NCBI GenBank assembly: GCA_020832005.1
Contig: JAFIFN010000006.1
Location: forward strand, 1-55,297
Length of the DNA: 55,297 nucleotides
Origin: Gammaproteobacteria bacterium
GTDB taxonomy: Bacteria; Pseudomonadota; Gammaproteobacteria; Steroidobacterales; PWYM01
Direction: 5' to 3'
Part shown: positions 9,346 to 23,364 of the stretch, piece after piece
How positions within the stretch are numbered: position 1 is the first letter of the stretch
Layout: each line of letters begins with the position of its first letter
Position numbers and translations under genes: made by a program
Notes under the pieces: model-generated
The model's database searches: none
What the model was told of the DNA's origin: nothing
The model's input: only the letters and a program-made list of their open reading frames with translations

Positions 9346-9525
9346 CTCCCAGGGTGCTGTAGCCGGCTATTCTGGCCCCCCGCGTGTTGCGATGCAAAGG
9401 ACATGACGGAAATCCCCGATGGCATGGCCCTTGATCTGCGCTAGGGTGGAGCAAGCAGATTTCCTTGGCGATCGTGTCACGTCATCTTTTCACGCCAGTG
9501 ACATCGCAGCCTGGCACCCTGGGAG
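9346..9525. repeat. Separated 12-bp inverted repeat between glgP and xfp
   Basis: CTCCCAGGGTGC at 9346-9357 is the exact reverse complement of GCACCCTGGGAG at 9514-9525. The right arm contains the GGGAG ribosome site of xfp, and the left arm is 31 bases upstream of the glgP start. The arms could be paired operator sites in the divergent promoter region. They could also pair in a long xfp leader and mask its ribosome site. Both readings are inference. Confidence 0.4.
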
Positions 9526-9532
9526 TATGGTC

Positions 9533-11944
9533 ATGTCCAGTTCATCGACAGTCCTCGACACCGCGAGCGCGCCCCTGTCGCCCACAGAGCTTGCCGCGCT
9601 GCACGATTACTGGTGCGCAGCCAACTACCTGTCGGTCGGTCAGATCTACCTGCTGGCCAATCCCCTGTTGCACGAGGCGCTGCTGCCGGAGCACATCAAG
9701 CCACGGCTGCTCGGTCACTGGGGTACCACCCCCGGGCTGAACTTCCTGTATGCACATATGAATCGCGTGATCCGGGCGCGCGACCTGGATGCGATTTTCA
9801 TCACCGGCCCCGGGCATGGCGGACCGGCCCTGGTGGCCAACACCTGGCTGGAGGGCAGCTTCAGCGAACTCTACCCGGAGGTCAGTCGTGATGCCGAGGG
9901 TATGGCGCGCCTTTTTCGACAGTTCTCTTTCCCCGGGGGGCTGCCCAGCCATGTCGCACCGGAGGTGCCCGGGTCGATCCACGAGGGCGGTGAACTGGGC
10001 TATGCGCTGTCGCATGCCTACGGGGCCGTGTTCGACAATCCCGACCTGCTCGCGCTGTGCGTGATCGGTGACGGTGAGGCCGAAACCGGTCCGCTGGCGG
10101 CGTCCTGGCATTCCAACAAGTTCCTGAATCCCGCGCGTGATGGCGCGGTGCTGCCGGTGCTGCACCTCAATGGCTGGAAGATCGCCAACCCGACGGTGCT
10201 CGCGCGCATCAGCCACGATGAACTCGATGCGCTGATGAAGGGTTACGGGCACCGCATGATCCTGGTCGAGGGCAGCGACCCGCAGATCATGCACCAGCGG
10301 ATGGCCGCGGCACTGGATGAAGCCCTGGACGAGATCGCACGGATCCAGGCGCACGCACGCGAGGGCGGGGCCGTGCGCCGTCCTCGCTGGCCGATGATCG
10401 TGCTGAAAAGCCCGAAGGGCTGGACCGGGCCGGCCGAGGTCGATGGCAAGCGCATCGAGGGCAGTTTCCGTGCCCACCAGGTGCCCTTTGCCGATGCGGC
10501 GGCCAGCGACAGCCATCGCGGCATCCTCGAAGACTGGCTGCGCAGCTACCAGCCCGAGCGCCTGTTCGATGCCAACGGCGCGCCGCGGGCGCACCTGCTC
10601 GAGCTGGTGCCCGACGGTCCCCGGCGCATGGGCGCCAACCCGCATGCCAACGGTGGCCTGTTGTTGAAGGATCTGGTGCTGCCGGACTACCGCGACTATG
10701 CGCTCGAGGTGGTGCGCCCCGGAGAACTGGTCGCCGAGGCCACGCGTGTCATGGGTCGCTTTCTGCGCGATGTCATGCGTCGCAACGAAACGCGCCACAA
10801 CTTCCGGCTGTTCGGGCCCGACGAGACCGAGTCCAACCGGCTGGGGGCGGTCTTCGAGGCCACCGACAAGACCTGGGTGGCCGGTATCGAGCCCGATGAC
10901 GAACAGCTCTCGCCGGAGGGCCGGGTCATGGAGATACTCTCCGAGCATACCTGCCAGGGCTGGCTCGAGGGCTACCTGCTGACCGGACGCCATGGGCTGT
11001 TCTCATGCTACGAGGCCTTCATTCATATCGTTGATTCGATGTTCAACCAGCATGCCAAGTGGCTCAAGGTCGCCGCCCACGAGGTGCCATGGCGCCGCCC
11101 CATTGCGTCGCTGAATTACCTGCTGACCTCGCATGTCTGGCGCCAGGATCACAACGGCTTCAGTCACCAGGATCCGGGCTTCATCGATCACGTGGTCAAC
11201 AAGAAGGCCGACATCATCCGCGTCTACCTGCCGCCGGATGCCAACTGCCTGCTCTATGTCACCGACAAGGTTTTGCGCAGCCGGGATTTCATCAATGTCA
11301 TCGTCGCGGGCAAGCAGATGCAGCCGCAGTGGCTGAGCATGTCGCAGGCTATCCGGCACTGCAGTGCCGGTATCGGCATCTGGGAATGGGCGAGCAATGA
11401 CCGCGGCAGCGAACCCGACGTCGTGCTCGCCTGCGCCGGCGATGTGCCTACGCTGGAGACACTGGCCGCGGTCGACCTGCTGCGCCAGCATGTGCCGGAG
11501 CTGAAAGTACGTGTCGTCAATGTCGTCGACCTGATGACGCTGCAGCCGCGCGAGGAGCACCCGCACGGCCTGTCGGACCGTGACTTCGATGCGCTGTTCA
11601 CCACCGACAAGCCGATCATATTCGCCTACCACGGCTATCCGTGGCTGATTCACCGGCTGACCTACCGGCGCACGAATCATCCCAATCTGCATGTGCGTGG
11701 TTACAAGGAGGAGGGCACGACGACCACGCCCTTCGACATGGCCGTGCTCAACGACCTGGATCGTTTTCACCTCGCCGGCGACGTCATCGACCGCGTGCCG
11801 AAGCTGGGGTATCTCGCCGCCTATGCCAAGCAGATATTGCGCGACCGGTTGACGGATCACCACCACTACATCCGCAAGTATGGCCAGGACATGCCGGAGA
11901 TCCGTGACTGGAAGTGGCCTTACGGTAATGAAGATGCATCCTAG
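9533..11944 (+). CDS. xfp: Xylulose-5-phosphate/fructose-6-phosphate phosphoketolase
   Basis: A thiamine-diphosphate enzyme that splits xylulose-5-P or fructose-6-P with phosphate into acetyl phosphate and glyceraldehyde-3-P or erythrose-4-P. Family blocks visible are [28 protein letters not shown], the cofactor segment [20 protein letters not shown], and [10 protein letters not shown]. The start at 9533 has GGGAG 7 bases upstream, giving 803 residues, close to the usual ~790-800. It heads a tight unit xfp-tal-glgP2 on the plus strand. Its product acetyl phosphate is the substrate of AckA encoded 3 kb away. Confidence 0.96.
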   Translation: MSSSSTVLDTASAPLSPTELAALHDYWCAANYLSVGQIYLLANPLLHEALLPEHIKPRLLGHWGTTPGLNFLYAHMNRVIRARDLDAIFITGPGHGGPALVANTWLEGSFSELYPEVSRDAEGMARLFRQFSFPGGLPSHVAPEVPGSIHEGGELGYALSHAYGAVFDNPDLLALCVIGDGEAETGPLAASWHSNKFLNPARDGAVLPVLHLNGWKIANPTVLARISHDELDALMKGYGHRMILVEGSDPQIMHQRMAAALDEALDEIARIQAHAREGGAVRRPRWPMIVLKSPKGWTGPAEVDGKRIEGSFRAHQVPFADAAASDSHRGILEDWLRSYQPERLFDANGAPRAHLLELVPDGPRRMGANPHANGGLLLKDLVLPDYRDYALEVVRPGELVAEATRVMGRFLRDVMRRNETRHNFRLFGPDETESNRLGAVFEATDKTWVAGIEPDDEQLSPEGRVMEILSEHTCQGWLEGYLLTGRHGLFSCYEAFIHIVDSMFNQHAKWLKVAAHEVPWRRPIASLNYLLTSHVWRQDHNGFSHQDPGFIDHVVNKKADIIRVYLPPDANCLLYVTDKVLRSRDFINVIVAGKQMQPQWLSMSQAIRHCSAGIGIWEWASNDRGSEPDVVLACAGDVPTLETLAAVDLLRQHVPELKVRVVNVVDLMTLQPREEHPHGLSDRDFDALFTTDKPIIFAYHGYPWLIHRLTYRRTNHPNLHVRGYKEEGTTTTPFDMAVLNDLDRFHLAGDVIDRVPKLGYLAAYAKQILRDRLTDHHHYIRKYGQDMPEIRDWKWPYGNEDAS

Positions 11945-13034
11945 GCTGGCAGCACTCAAGGCGCACGGGCAGTCCGTCTGGCTGGATTACATCGATCGGG
12001 AACTGCTCGACGAGGGGCGGCTGGCGAGGTTGATCGAAGATGGTGTGACGGGTGTGACCACCAACCCGAGCATCTTTCACAAGGCCATTACCGGGAGTGA
12101 TCGCTATGATGAAAGCATTCGGAGCTGGTTGCAGCAGCATCCCGACGGCGACGCCCAGGCGCTGCTCGAATACCTGATGATCGAGGATGTCGGTGCGGCC
12201 GCCGACAGGCTGCGCGACGTATTCGAGACCAGCGGAGGACACGACGGCTATGTGAGCATCGAGGTCTCGCCCATGCTCGCGCATGACAGCGTGGCCACGA
12301 TCGAAAGCGCGCGGCGGCTCTTCGATGCCCTGGCCCGGCCGAACGTCATGATCAAGATTCCCGGCACGAAAGAAGGCCTGGCGGCCATCGAGACCAGTCT
12401 CGCGGATGGCATCAATGTCAACGTGACGCTGCTGTTTGCCGTGCCGCGACATGCCCAGGTGCTCGCCGCGTGGGCCAGTGCGATGGGCAGGCACAACTCA
12501 CCGGGCAGCATCGCCTGCGTGACGTCGTTTTTCATCAGCCGTATCGACAGTGTGGTCGACCCGGCGCTCGAGAAGCTGGGTTCGCCAGAAGCGCTGGCGC
12601 TGCGCGGGCGTATCGCCATTGCCTGCGCCCGCTGTGCCTACGCACAGCTGGTGGATTTCATCGGCAGACCGGACTTCGCCGCGCTGGCGCGTCGCGGTGC
12701 CCGCGTGCCACGCCTGCTGTGGGGCAGCACCGGCACCAAGAACCCGGCTTACAGTGATGTCGTCTACGTCGAGCACCTGATCGGCGCCGACACGGTCAAT
12801 ACCCTGCCCCCGGATACGCTGGCGGCGTTTCTGGACCATGGCGAGGTCACGGACTCCCTGATGGACGGGCTGGAGCAGGCGCGGATGGATCTCGCACTAC
12901 TCGAACGTCTGGGTATTTCGCTGGAAGATGTCGTCGCACAGCTCGAACGCGAGGGCGTTGCAGCCTTCGCGAGCGCCCATGATCAGTTGCTCACGGCGTT
13001 GCAGACACGGATCGAGGACCAGCGCGTGCGCTGA
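11928..13034 (+). CDS. tal: Transaldolase
   Basis: Transfers a dihydroxyacetone unit between sugar phosphates (sedoheptulose-7-P + glyceraldehyde-3-P to erythrose-4-P + fructose-6-P). The Schiff-base lysine is K143 in NVMIKIPGT, and TTNPSIF and the conserved Asp (WLDYIDR, D20) are present. The 368-residue length fits the longer class found in actinobacteria and cyanobacteria rather than the ~317-residue TalB. The ATG at 11928 overlaps the end of xfp by 17 bases, which suggests coupled translation; an ATG at 11934 is also possible. It would recycle the C4 and C3 products of phosphoketolase. Confidence 0.93.
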   Translation: MKMHPRLAALKAHGQSVWLDYIDRELLDEGRLARLIEDGVTGVTTNPSIFHKAITGSDRYDESIRSWLQQHPDGDAQALLEYLMIEDVGAAADRLRDVFETSGGHDGYVSIEVSPMLAHDSVATIESARRLFDALARPNVMIKIPGTKEGLAAIETSLADGINVNVTLLFAVPRHAQVLAAWASAMGRHNSPGSIACVTSFFISRIDSVVDPALEKLGSPEALALRGRIAIACARCAYAQLVDFIGRPDFAALARRGARVPRLLWGSTGTKNPAYSDVVYVEHLIGADTVNTLPPDTLAAFLDHGEVTDSLMDGLEQARMDLALLERLGISLEDVVAQLEREGVAAFASAHDQLLTALQTRIEDQRVR

Positions 13035-13055
13035 TTCGCCGCAGTAGGATTGCCG

Positions 13056-14816
13056 ATGGACAGCAAGGCTCGCATCGCCTACTTCTCGATGGAGATCGCG
13101 CTGGATGCGCGCATGCCGACCTACAGCGGTGGCCTGGGTGTGCTCGCCGGCGACACCGTGCGCACGGCAGCCGACCTCGGTGTGCCGATGGTGGCCGTAT
13201 GCCTGCTGCACCGCCGCGGCTATTTCCGCCAGCAGCTGGCGTCAGATGGTACCCAGCACGAGCACGCGGAGGACTGGCAGATCGATGCACTGCTTGAGCC
13301 CCTGGCGGCGCGTGCAAAGGTCTCGATTGCCTCGCGGCAGGTCTCACTGCGGGCGTGGCACTACCGCATCGCCGGCTGTCACGGTCACGAGGTGTCGGTG
13401 ATCTTCATCGACAGCGATCTTCCCGAGAACGATGCCTACGACCGCCGGCTCACCGACCAGCTTTATGGTGGCGATGCGTATTACCGGCTCTGCCAGGAAG
13501 TGCTGCTGGGCATCGGCGGCGTGCGGCTGCTGCGCGCATTGGGTTTCGACTCGATCACGCGCTTTCATATGAATGAAGGTCACGCCGCGCTGCTGACCCT
13601 GGAACTGCTTGCAGAGGCATGTCAGGGCAATGGCCAGAACGGCATTGGCGAGGCGGAGATCGAGGCCGTGCGCGCGCAGTGTGTGTTCACGACCCACACA
13701 CCAGTACCCGCCGGGCATGACCAGTTTGCGCTGGAGATGGCTGCTGAAGTGTTGGGCAAGTCGCACGCACCCAGGCTGCGCGACCTGTTTTCGACCGACG
13801 TCTACCGGCAAGTGCTGCGCACCGACGAGGCCTTTACCTCGCCGGGTGAGCTGCTTCATCGTGGCCTGATGCTCAACATGACCTATCTGGCACTGAATCT
13901 CAGCCGCTATGTCAACGGGGTGGCCCACCGCCACGGTGAGATCTCGCGGCTGATGTTCGCCGATTACCGGGTCGATGCGATTACCAACGGCGTCCATGCG
14001 GCGACCTGGATCGCAGCGCCGATGGCGCAGCTGCTGGATCGTCATCTCGCCGGATGGGCGGCGGACAACGTCAGTCTTCGCTATGCGCTGGCGATACCGC
14101 TGGCGGAAATCGGAGAGGCCCATACCCGAGCCAAGCGGCAGCTGTTCGATCACGTGCAGACGAGCTGTGGTGTCGGCCTGGATCCGCAGGTACTGACGCT
14201 GGGGTTCGCGCGTCGTGCGACGGCCTACAAGCGTCCCGACCTGCTCTTTCATGACATGGACCGGCTGCGGCAGATTGCGCGAGACCATGGAGGGCTGCAG
14301 GCGGTGTTCGCCGGCAAGGCGCATCCGGCCGATGCCGGTGGCAAAGCCCTGATTCGCCAGGTCCACGCCGCTGCGGCGGCTCTGCGGGCCGATGGTGTGC
14401 AGGTGGTCTACCTGCCCGATTACGATATCCGGCTTGCCTTGCTGCTTGTCAGTGGGGTGGATGTGTGGCTGAACACACCGCTGCCGCCCAATGAGGCCTC
14501 TGGCACCAGTGGCATGAAGGCAGCGATGAACGGGGTGCCAAGCCTGAGCACGCTGGATGGCTGGTGGATCGAAGGTCACCTGGAGGGCATCACTGGCTGG
14601 GCGATTGGCAGCGGCGAGGAGGATAACGCGGCAGATCGCATGCTGGCCTGCGATGCGCGCAGTCTCTACGACACGTTGGCCGAGGTCGTGATGCCCTGCT
14701 TCTACCGGCATCCCGAGGATTTCCTGCGCATCCGTCGCAACGCCATCGCGCTGAACGGCGCGTTTTTCAACTCTCAGCGGATGCTGCAGCAGTATCTGCG
14801 TCGCGCCTACCTGTGA
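13056..14816 (+). CDS. glgP: Second alpha-glucan phosphorylase, compact form
   Basis: A GT35 phosphorylase of 586 residues starting MDSKARIAYFSMEIALDARMP. It lacks the N-terminal DUF3417 domain and ends about where the first GlgP is interrupted (FFNSQRMLQQYLRRAYL). Core motifs are intact: YSGGLGVLAGD, HMNEGHAAL, TTHTPVPAGHD and the PLP-lysine region SGTSGMKAAMNG. The start is supported by TAGGA 6 bases upstream. It lies 21 bases after tal and converges with ackA, with only 3 bases between stops. With the first glgP interrupted, this copy may carry the phosphorolysis. Confidence 0.92.
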   Translation: MDSKARIAYFSMEIALDARMPTYSGGLGVLAGDTVRTAADLGVPMVAVCLLHRRGYFRQQLASDGTQHEHAEDWQIDALLEPLAARAKVSIASRQVSLRAWHYRIAGCHGHEVSVIFIDSDLPENDAYDRRLTDQLYGGDAYYRLCQEVLLGIGGVRLLRALGFDSITRFHMNEGHAALLTLELLAEACQGNGQNGIGEAEIEAVRAQCVFTTHTPVPAGHDQFALEMAAEVLGKSHAPRLRDLFSTDVYRQVLRTDEAFTSPGELLHRGLMLNMTYLALNLSRYVNGVAHRHGEISRLMFADYRVDAITNGVHAATWIAAPMAQLLDRHLAGWAADNVSLRYALAIPLAEIGEAHTRAKRQLFDHVQTSCGVGLDPQVLTLGFARRATAYKRPDLLFHDMDRLRQIARDHGGLQAVFAGKAHPADAGGKALIRQVHAAAAALRADGVQVVYLPDYDIRLALLLVSGVDVWLNTPLPPNEASGTSGMKAAMNGVPSLSTLDGWWIEGHLEGITGWAIGSGEEDNAADRMLACDARSLYDTLAEVVMPCFYRHPEDFLRIRRNAIALNGAFFNSQRMLQQYLRRAYL

Positions 14817-14819
14817 TGC

Positions 14820-15989
14820 TCAGCTTGCAAGGACACGCAGGGCGTGTCGGGCCATCACCGAGGCCTCGTCGGTGGTCATGACGCGTATGTCCACTGTGCT
14901 GTCCGGGCTCGCCACGATGGCGGCATGATTTTCATTGGCGGCCTCGTCGAGGGCCAGGCCCAGGAAGGCGCACTGCGTGACGATGTCGGCGCGTACGCTG
15001 GCCGCACGCTCGCCGATGCCGCCGGTAAACACCAGCGCATCGAGCCCGCCCAGCGCGACGCTCATGGCCGCGATCGCCTGCGCACAACGGTAGGTGAACA
15101 CCGCAACCGCCTCGCGCGCGGCAGCCGACCGACTTGCCAGCAGTTCGCGCATGTCAGCGCTGATGCCGGAGAGCCCGAGCAGGCCCGACTGGCGATACAG
15201 GATCTCGGCCAGCCCATCCACACCATGGCCCTGGGATTCAAGCAGCCATAACAGCAGGCCCGGGTCGATGGCCCCGCTGCGTGTGCCCATGGGGATGCCG
15301 TCCAGCGGCGTCAGGCCCATTGTGGTATCCAGGCTGCGGCCATCGCGCAGCGCGCAGAGGCTGGCGCCATTGCCCAGGTGGGCGACAACGACCCGGCCGG
15401 TCTCGGGGCTGAGCGTGCGCATCTGCGTTGCTATGGATTCATACGACAGCCCGTGGAATCCATAGCGGCGCAGCGGTCGATCCGCCACCTGCCCGGGCAG
15501 TGCGACGCGTTGTGCCACGGCAGGCATGGTGTGATGAAACGCGGTGTCGAAGCAGGCGATTTGTGGCGTACCCGGCAGCTGCCGTGCCAGCACCCGAATG
15601 GTCGCCAGGTCATTGGGCTGGTGCAGCGGTGCCAATGGGCTAAGCTCAGCGAGTTCGGCGAGCAGCGCATCATCGACGCGGGCCGGTCCGGCGCGCCCGC
15701 CGCCATGTACGACCCGGTGGGCGGCAGCCGTGATCGCCGATGTGTGTCCCTGCTGCTGCAGCCAAGTCAGCACGGCCGCCAGTGCGGAGGCGGCGTCGTC
15801 GACTGCATCGAGATCGGGCATGTCCGTGTGCGCGCCAAGCTCGACGTGGCCGCGGGCGGGCTGTGCGCTGCCCGGCAGTTCGATGCGCACGCGCCAGCGT
15901 GCCTGCGGTGCTTGTGCGCCGGCGTCGAACAGGGCGCAACGCAGGCTGGAAGAACCGGCATTCACGGTCAGAATCAGCTTGTCATTCAT
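14820..15989 (-). CDS. ackA: Acetate kinase
   Basis: Converts acetyl phosphate and ADP to acetate and ATP. The 389-residue protein shows the ASKHA pattern: LTVNAGSSSL at the N-terminus, CFDTAFHHTMP, YGFHGLSYESI, HLGNGASL, PMGTRSGAIDPG and FTGGIGER. The start at 15989 is chosen because the acetate-kinase fold begins right there; the ribosome site is weak. No phosphotransacetylase gene is present nearby, which fits acetyl phosphate being supplied by phosphoketolase. Confidence 0.95.
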   Translation of the reverse strand: MNDKLILTVNAGSSSLRCALFDAGAQAPQARWRVRIELPGSAQPARGHVELGAHTDMPDLDAVDDAASALAAVLTWLQQQGHTSAITAAAHRVVHGGGRAGPARVDDALLAELAELSPLAPLHQPNDLATIRVLARQLPGTPQIACFDTAFHHTMPAVAQRVALPGQVADRPLRRYGFHGLSYESIATQMRTLSPETGRVVVAHLGNGASLCALRDGRSLDTTMGLTPLDGIPMGTRSGAIDPGLLLWLLESQGHGVDGLAEILYRQSGLLGLSGISADMRELLASRSAAAREAVAVFTYRCAQAIAAMSVALGGLDALVFTGGIGERAASVRADIVTQCAFLGLALDEAANENHAAIVASPDSTVDIRVMTTDEASVMARHALRVLAS

Positions 15990-16190
15990 GCGGGCAGTGT
16001 CACCGATCTGGCGCAGCCCGTCGAGTGCAAGTCCGCAGCCACTGTCCGGCACTGCAGTTGCACAGTACAGGCGCATGTACGGACTATCCGCAAGCGCATC
16101 TCGGACTCTGCGGGCTGACATAGACCTGGCTCCGGGACCATGATCAATGATGCACCCAGCCCGTTTTCTGCACCCCAGGAGGACCATGAC

Positions 16191-16628
16191 ATGAGCCTGA
16201 TACGTTGGGATCCGTTCCAGGATTCCGGTGACTTGATGCAACGCTTCAACCAGCTTCTGAATCGCTCACCCATGAGTTCGGGTGAGCTCGCCAAGGTTGA
16301 CTGGCGACCGGCTGCCGACATCATCGAGAACGACAAGGAGTATCTGATCAAGGCGGAGCTGCCGGAGGTCAAGAAGGACGATATCCATATCGAGATGCAT
16401 GACGGTGTACTGACGCTGCGCGGTGAGCGCAAGCTCGACAAGGAGCACAAGGACGACAAGGTGCACCGCGTCGAGAGCTTCTATGGAAGTTTCTCACGCA
16501 GCTTCCGGCTGCCCGATGACGTCGATGTCGAGGCGATCAGCGCGGAGAGTCGTGACGGTGTTCTGAAAGTGCGCTTGCCCAAGACCAAGGCGGCAAAGCC
16601 ACGAAGCGTCGAAATCACGGTAAAATAA
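16191..16628 (+). CDS. Small heat-shock protein, Hsp20/alpha-crystallin family
   Basis: A 145-residue ATP-independent chaperone holding unfolded proteins in the cytoplasm. It starts MSLIRWDPFQD, typical of bacterial class A Hsp20, and the alpha-crystallin domain runs from about residue 38 (DIIENDKEYLIKAELP) to GVLKVRLPK near the C-terminus. The start at 16191 has AGGAGG 8 bases upstream, so longer forms from 16140 are unlikely. No clear heat-shock sigma promoter was seen upstream. It is divergent from ackA. Confidence 0.95.
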   Translation: MSLIRWDPFQDSGDLMQRFNQLLNRSPMSSGELAKVDWRPAADIIENDKEYLIKAELPEVKKDDIHIEMHDGVLTLRGERKLDKEHKDDKVHRVESFYGSFSRSFRLPDDVDVEAISAESRDGVLKVRLPKTKAAKPRSVEITVK

Positions 16629-16640
16629 AGCTTCGCGGGG

Positions 16641-16666
16641 GGCTGGGGGTATGCTCGCCCCCAGCC
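16641..16666 (+). terminator. Stem-loop after hsp20, around the start of the next gene
   Basis: A perfect 9-bp stem (GGCTGGGGG with CCCCCAGCC) closes an 8-base loop, 12 bases after the hsp20 stop. There is no run of T after it, so it is not a classical terminator. The first ATG of the downstream hydrolase frame lies in the loop and the stem covers its G-rich upstream bases. It could attenuate or limit translation of that gene. Confidence 0.4.
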
Positions 16667-17579
16667 ATTCATGCAGCGAAGCACAGTCATTGAGCGGATC
16701 TTTGAGCGAATTATCGCTGTTCGAGCAGCAGCATTACACAGGTTCCGACGGCGTGCGGCTGCGTTACCGGCGCCGTCGATCCACTCCCGGGCCTGCGCAA
16801 CCGGCGCTGATGCTGCTTCACGGTGCGGCCAGCAACGGCACGCGCTGGTGGCATTTCGTTGAACATACCCGCCTGACTGACCGACTGCTGCTGGCACCGG
16901 ACCTGCGCGGCCATGGCGGCTCGGTGTGGCGGGGGCCCGCACGCATGCAGCACTGGCGCGAAGATCTTGCGGCACTGCTAGACCATGAGCGCAGCCCGCA
17001 TGCCGTGGTCATCGGGCACTGCCTGGGCGCCAACGTGGCTGCGCATTTTGCGGCGCGTCATCCCGATCGCTGTGCAGGGCTGGTGCTGATCGAGCCGATG
17101 CTGCGCGTGGCGCTGAGCGGACAGATGGCGCGTCTGCGCTGGGCAGCGCCGCTGCTGGATATCGCCGCACGATTCATTTCCGTGGCCAATCGCCTGGGCA
17201 TCTATCGCCGCAGGCTCGCGCAGGTCGATCTGCGCGAACTGGATCGGCCGGTGCACGCAAGCACTGCCGAGGGCAAGGCACCGGAGCTGCGTACCCATGG
17301 TTCGCTGCGCCACGATGTGCGGGTCGTGCCGGTGGCCCAGCTGCTGGCAAATTTCGTGGAGCTGGTGCGTCCGTTGCCAGTGTCGGGACTGACCATGCCC
17401 TGCCTGGTGATTCAGGCCAGTGGGCGGCGCATGACCGATGCTGCCCTCACGCGCGAGCTGCTCGCGCAGCGCCTGCCGCAGGCCGAGTTCATCGAGCTGC
17501 CCTCGGAGCACTGGATTCCGACAACTCACCCCGAGCGACTGTGTCAGCTGATCGATGACTGGGCGTCGGGCCTGCGATC

Positions 17580-17583
<4 letters not shown>
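16651..17583 (+). CDS. Alpha/beta hydrolase with Cys at the nucleophile position
   Basis: A 310-residue alpha/beta-hydrolase-fold protein. LLHGAASNG (about residues 55-63) forms the oxyanion region, and the nucleophile elbow reads GHCLGA with C124 where Ser is usual. A late SEHWIPTTHPE segment offers the catalytic His. A Cys nucleophile is known in dienelactone hydrolases and a few other families, so it may be active. The substrate is unknown. The start is uncertain: the ATG at 16651 sits in a hairpin loop, and TTG codons further down (such as 16690) are possible. Its end overlaps the convergent nnrS stop by 4 bases. Confidence 0.8.
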
Positions 17584-21105
<3,522 letters not shown>

Positions 21106-21106
<1 letters not shown>

Positions 21107-23334
21107 TGGCCGCCTGCGGCGCGGCAGCCACCTTGCGGCCGACAGCGTCGTGTCGGATCACGGTGTGGCTGCTCACCGCGCTGCTGGCGCCGGTGCAGTC
21201 CGTTGCGGCCACTGATCGGGGGGATGAGCCCGCGCAGCGCGATGGCGCTGTGCTGCAGACGATCGTCGTTACCGCCACGCGCCAGCCGCGCGAGCTGCGC
21301 GAAGTGGCCGCCACGGTCACGCTCATAGACGGTGACAGGCTGCAACGTGACATGGTGTTCGACCTGCGGGATCTGGCGCGCAGTGTGCCGGCGCTGCAGG
21401 TGGAAAGTGGCGGCAGCCGTTTCGGCACCTCGGGTTTCAGGGTGCGCGGGATCGGGGGCAATCGCGTCACCACGCTGCTCGACGGTGTCCCCCTGGGCGA
21501 TCGGTTTGCAGTGGGCTCCTACAGTGACAGCGGCCGGGACCTGCTGAGCCTGGGCATGGTGTCCTCGATGGAGGTGCTGCGCGGCCCGGCCTCGACGCTC
21601 TACGGCAGCAAGGCGCTCGGCGGCGTGGTGGCGATCCGCACGTTCAACCCTGATGAACTGCTCGACGAACAGCGTGGCTGGGCGGGCGCGGCCACGCTTG
21701 CCCATGCCGGTCACCGCGACCAGGTCGCACTGGGTGCGAATCTAGCGCTCGGGGATCACACCACGGGCCTGCTGCTGTCGGGCGGCCGAATCAGTGGCAG
21801 CGAGGTGCGTACTTCGGCCGGTGGTGTCCGGGATCCGCAGCGCGAGATCCGCGAATCAATGATGCTGCGTTATACGCATGAGACGCAGGCCGGCCAGCGT
21901 GTGCGAGCCAGCCTGCAGGGTTGGCAGGGCAGTCGTGAGACTGACCTGCGAAGTGTGCTTGGGTCGGGGCGTTTCGCCACCACGCAGCAACTGCTCGGCG
22001 ATGATGATGACCGTCATTGGCGCGCCATCCTCGACGGCGAATGGCAGGCCGAGTCCAGTGGTGTCCAGGTCAGCTGGCGAAGCTATCTGCATGGCTCCAG
22101 GGTGGTCCAGGACACCGACGAACGCCGAGGCGTCGGGTCGGCAGAAGTCCGCCTCCAGCGGCGGTTTGATTTTGCCCAGAACGCTGCCGGTGTCGGTGCG
22201 GATGTGCGTCATGATCCCTGGCTGCTGGGCGATACGACCTGGCGATTTGCGTGGGGTACGGAACTGCGCCTTGGCCGGCTGAGCCAGTTCCGTGACGGCA
22301 GGCAGACCACGCTTGCCACGGGTGCTACGAGCAGCATCCTGCTGGGCGAGCGCTTCCCGCTGCGGGATTTCCCCGAGTCGCGGACACTCGAGGGAGCTGT
22401 CTACATGCATCAGGAGATCGAGCCGGCCGCCTGGCCGCTGACCCTGCTGCTTGGTCTGCGCCATGAGCGTTACCGCCTGTCTGCCAGGCCAGACGAGATC
22501 TTCCGTGAGGGTGCGCCCAACGTCGACACTGTGGACGTCAATGACCAGTACTGGACGCCGAAGCTGGCGGTGATCTGGCAGTTCAGCGAGGCCATGTCGG
22601 GATTTGCGCAGTACGTGCGCGGCTATCGCTCGCCACCGTTCAGTGATGTGAATATCGGTCTCGACATTCCAGCCTTCAACGTCCGCGCATTGCCGAACCC
22701 CGATCTGAGCGCGGAGACCAGTGATGGCCTGGAAGCCGGACTGCGCCTGGTCAGCGAGGCCACGCAGTGGAACGTGGCGGTGTTCAACACCTGGTACCGG
22801 GATTTCATTGTCAGCCGTGCGCCGCTCGGGCCGGATCCCCAGAGCGGTGTGCTGCTGTTCCAGTCACGCAATCTTGATCGCGCACGCATCGCTGGTGTCG
22901 AATTCGGCGTGCAGCATCAGCCACGCTGGCTTCAGCAGCGCATGACGCTTGAACTGGGTGGTATCTGGTTGCATGCGCGCAGCGATGAGAGCAGCAATGC
23001 CATCAGCCTCGTCGATCCCGCCCAGCTGATGGCAGCGGCAGCCTACGCCCTGCGTCCTGCGCTCGCGCTGAGATTCTCCGCCACGGCTGTGCGCGGTTGT
23101 ATCGCCAGTGAGCAGCCCCAGGGTTTCCGTGCCGGGGGGCACGCGCTGCTCGACCTGACGGCCGACTGGCAGCTGCGCGCGAGCACCCGGGTGCGCATGG
23201 GGGTGTTCAATCTGGCCGACCGGGAAGCCTGGAGATGGTCGGAGGTGATCGGGCGCACGGCCACCGATCCCATGCTGCCGCAGCTCAGTCTGCCAGGGCG
23301 CTACGTCGCGGTGACGGTGCAACAGACCTGGTAG
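21106..23334 (+). CDS. TonB-dependent outer-membrane receptor, haem/haemoglobin type
   Basis: A 742-residue energised outer-membrane channel. A signal peptide (about residues 1-35) precedes a TonB box near 52-58 (TIVVTAT), a plug domain and a 22-strand barrel ending in an aromatic residue (QQTW). Plug motifs FRVRGIGGNRV, LDGVPLGD and VEVLRGPASTLYGSKALGG (written MEVLRGP here) resemble haem/haemoglobin receptors. Its ATG overlaps the nirS stop (TGATG), indicating translational coupling. A receptor in this position suggests import of haem, haem d1 or copper for the reductase, but the ligand is not visible. Confidence 0.9.
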
Positions 23335-23364
23335 CTGCGACAGGCGGCCGTATGCTTATCTGCC

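Noticed and set aside
8175..9362. 395-residue plus-strand frame opposite glgP
   Set aside because: Shadow of the phosphorylase; glgP motifs are clear on the other strand.
9542..10993. 483-residue minus-strand frame opposite xfp
   Set aside because: Shadow of the phosphoketolase; no domain was recognised.
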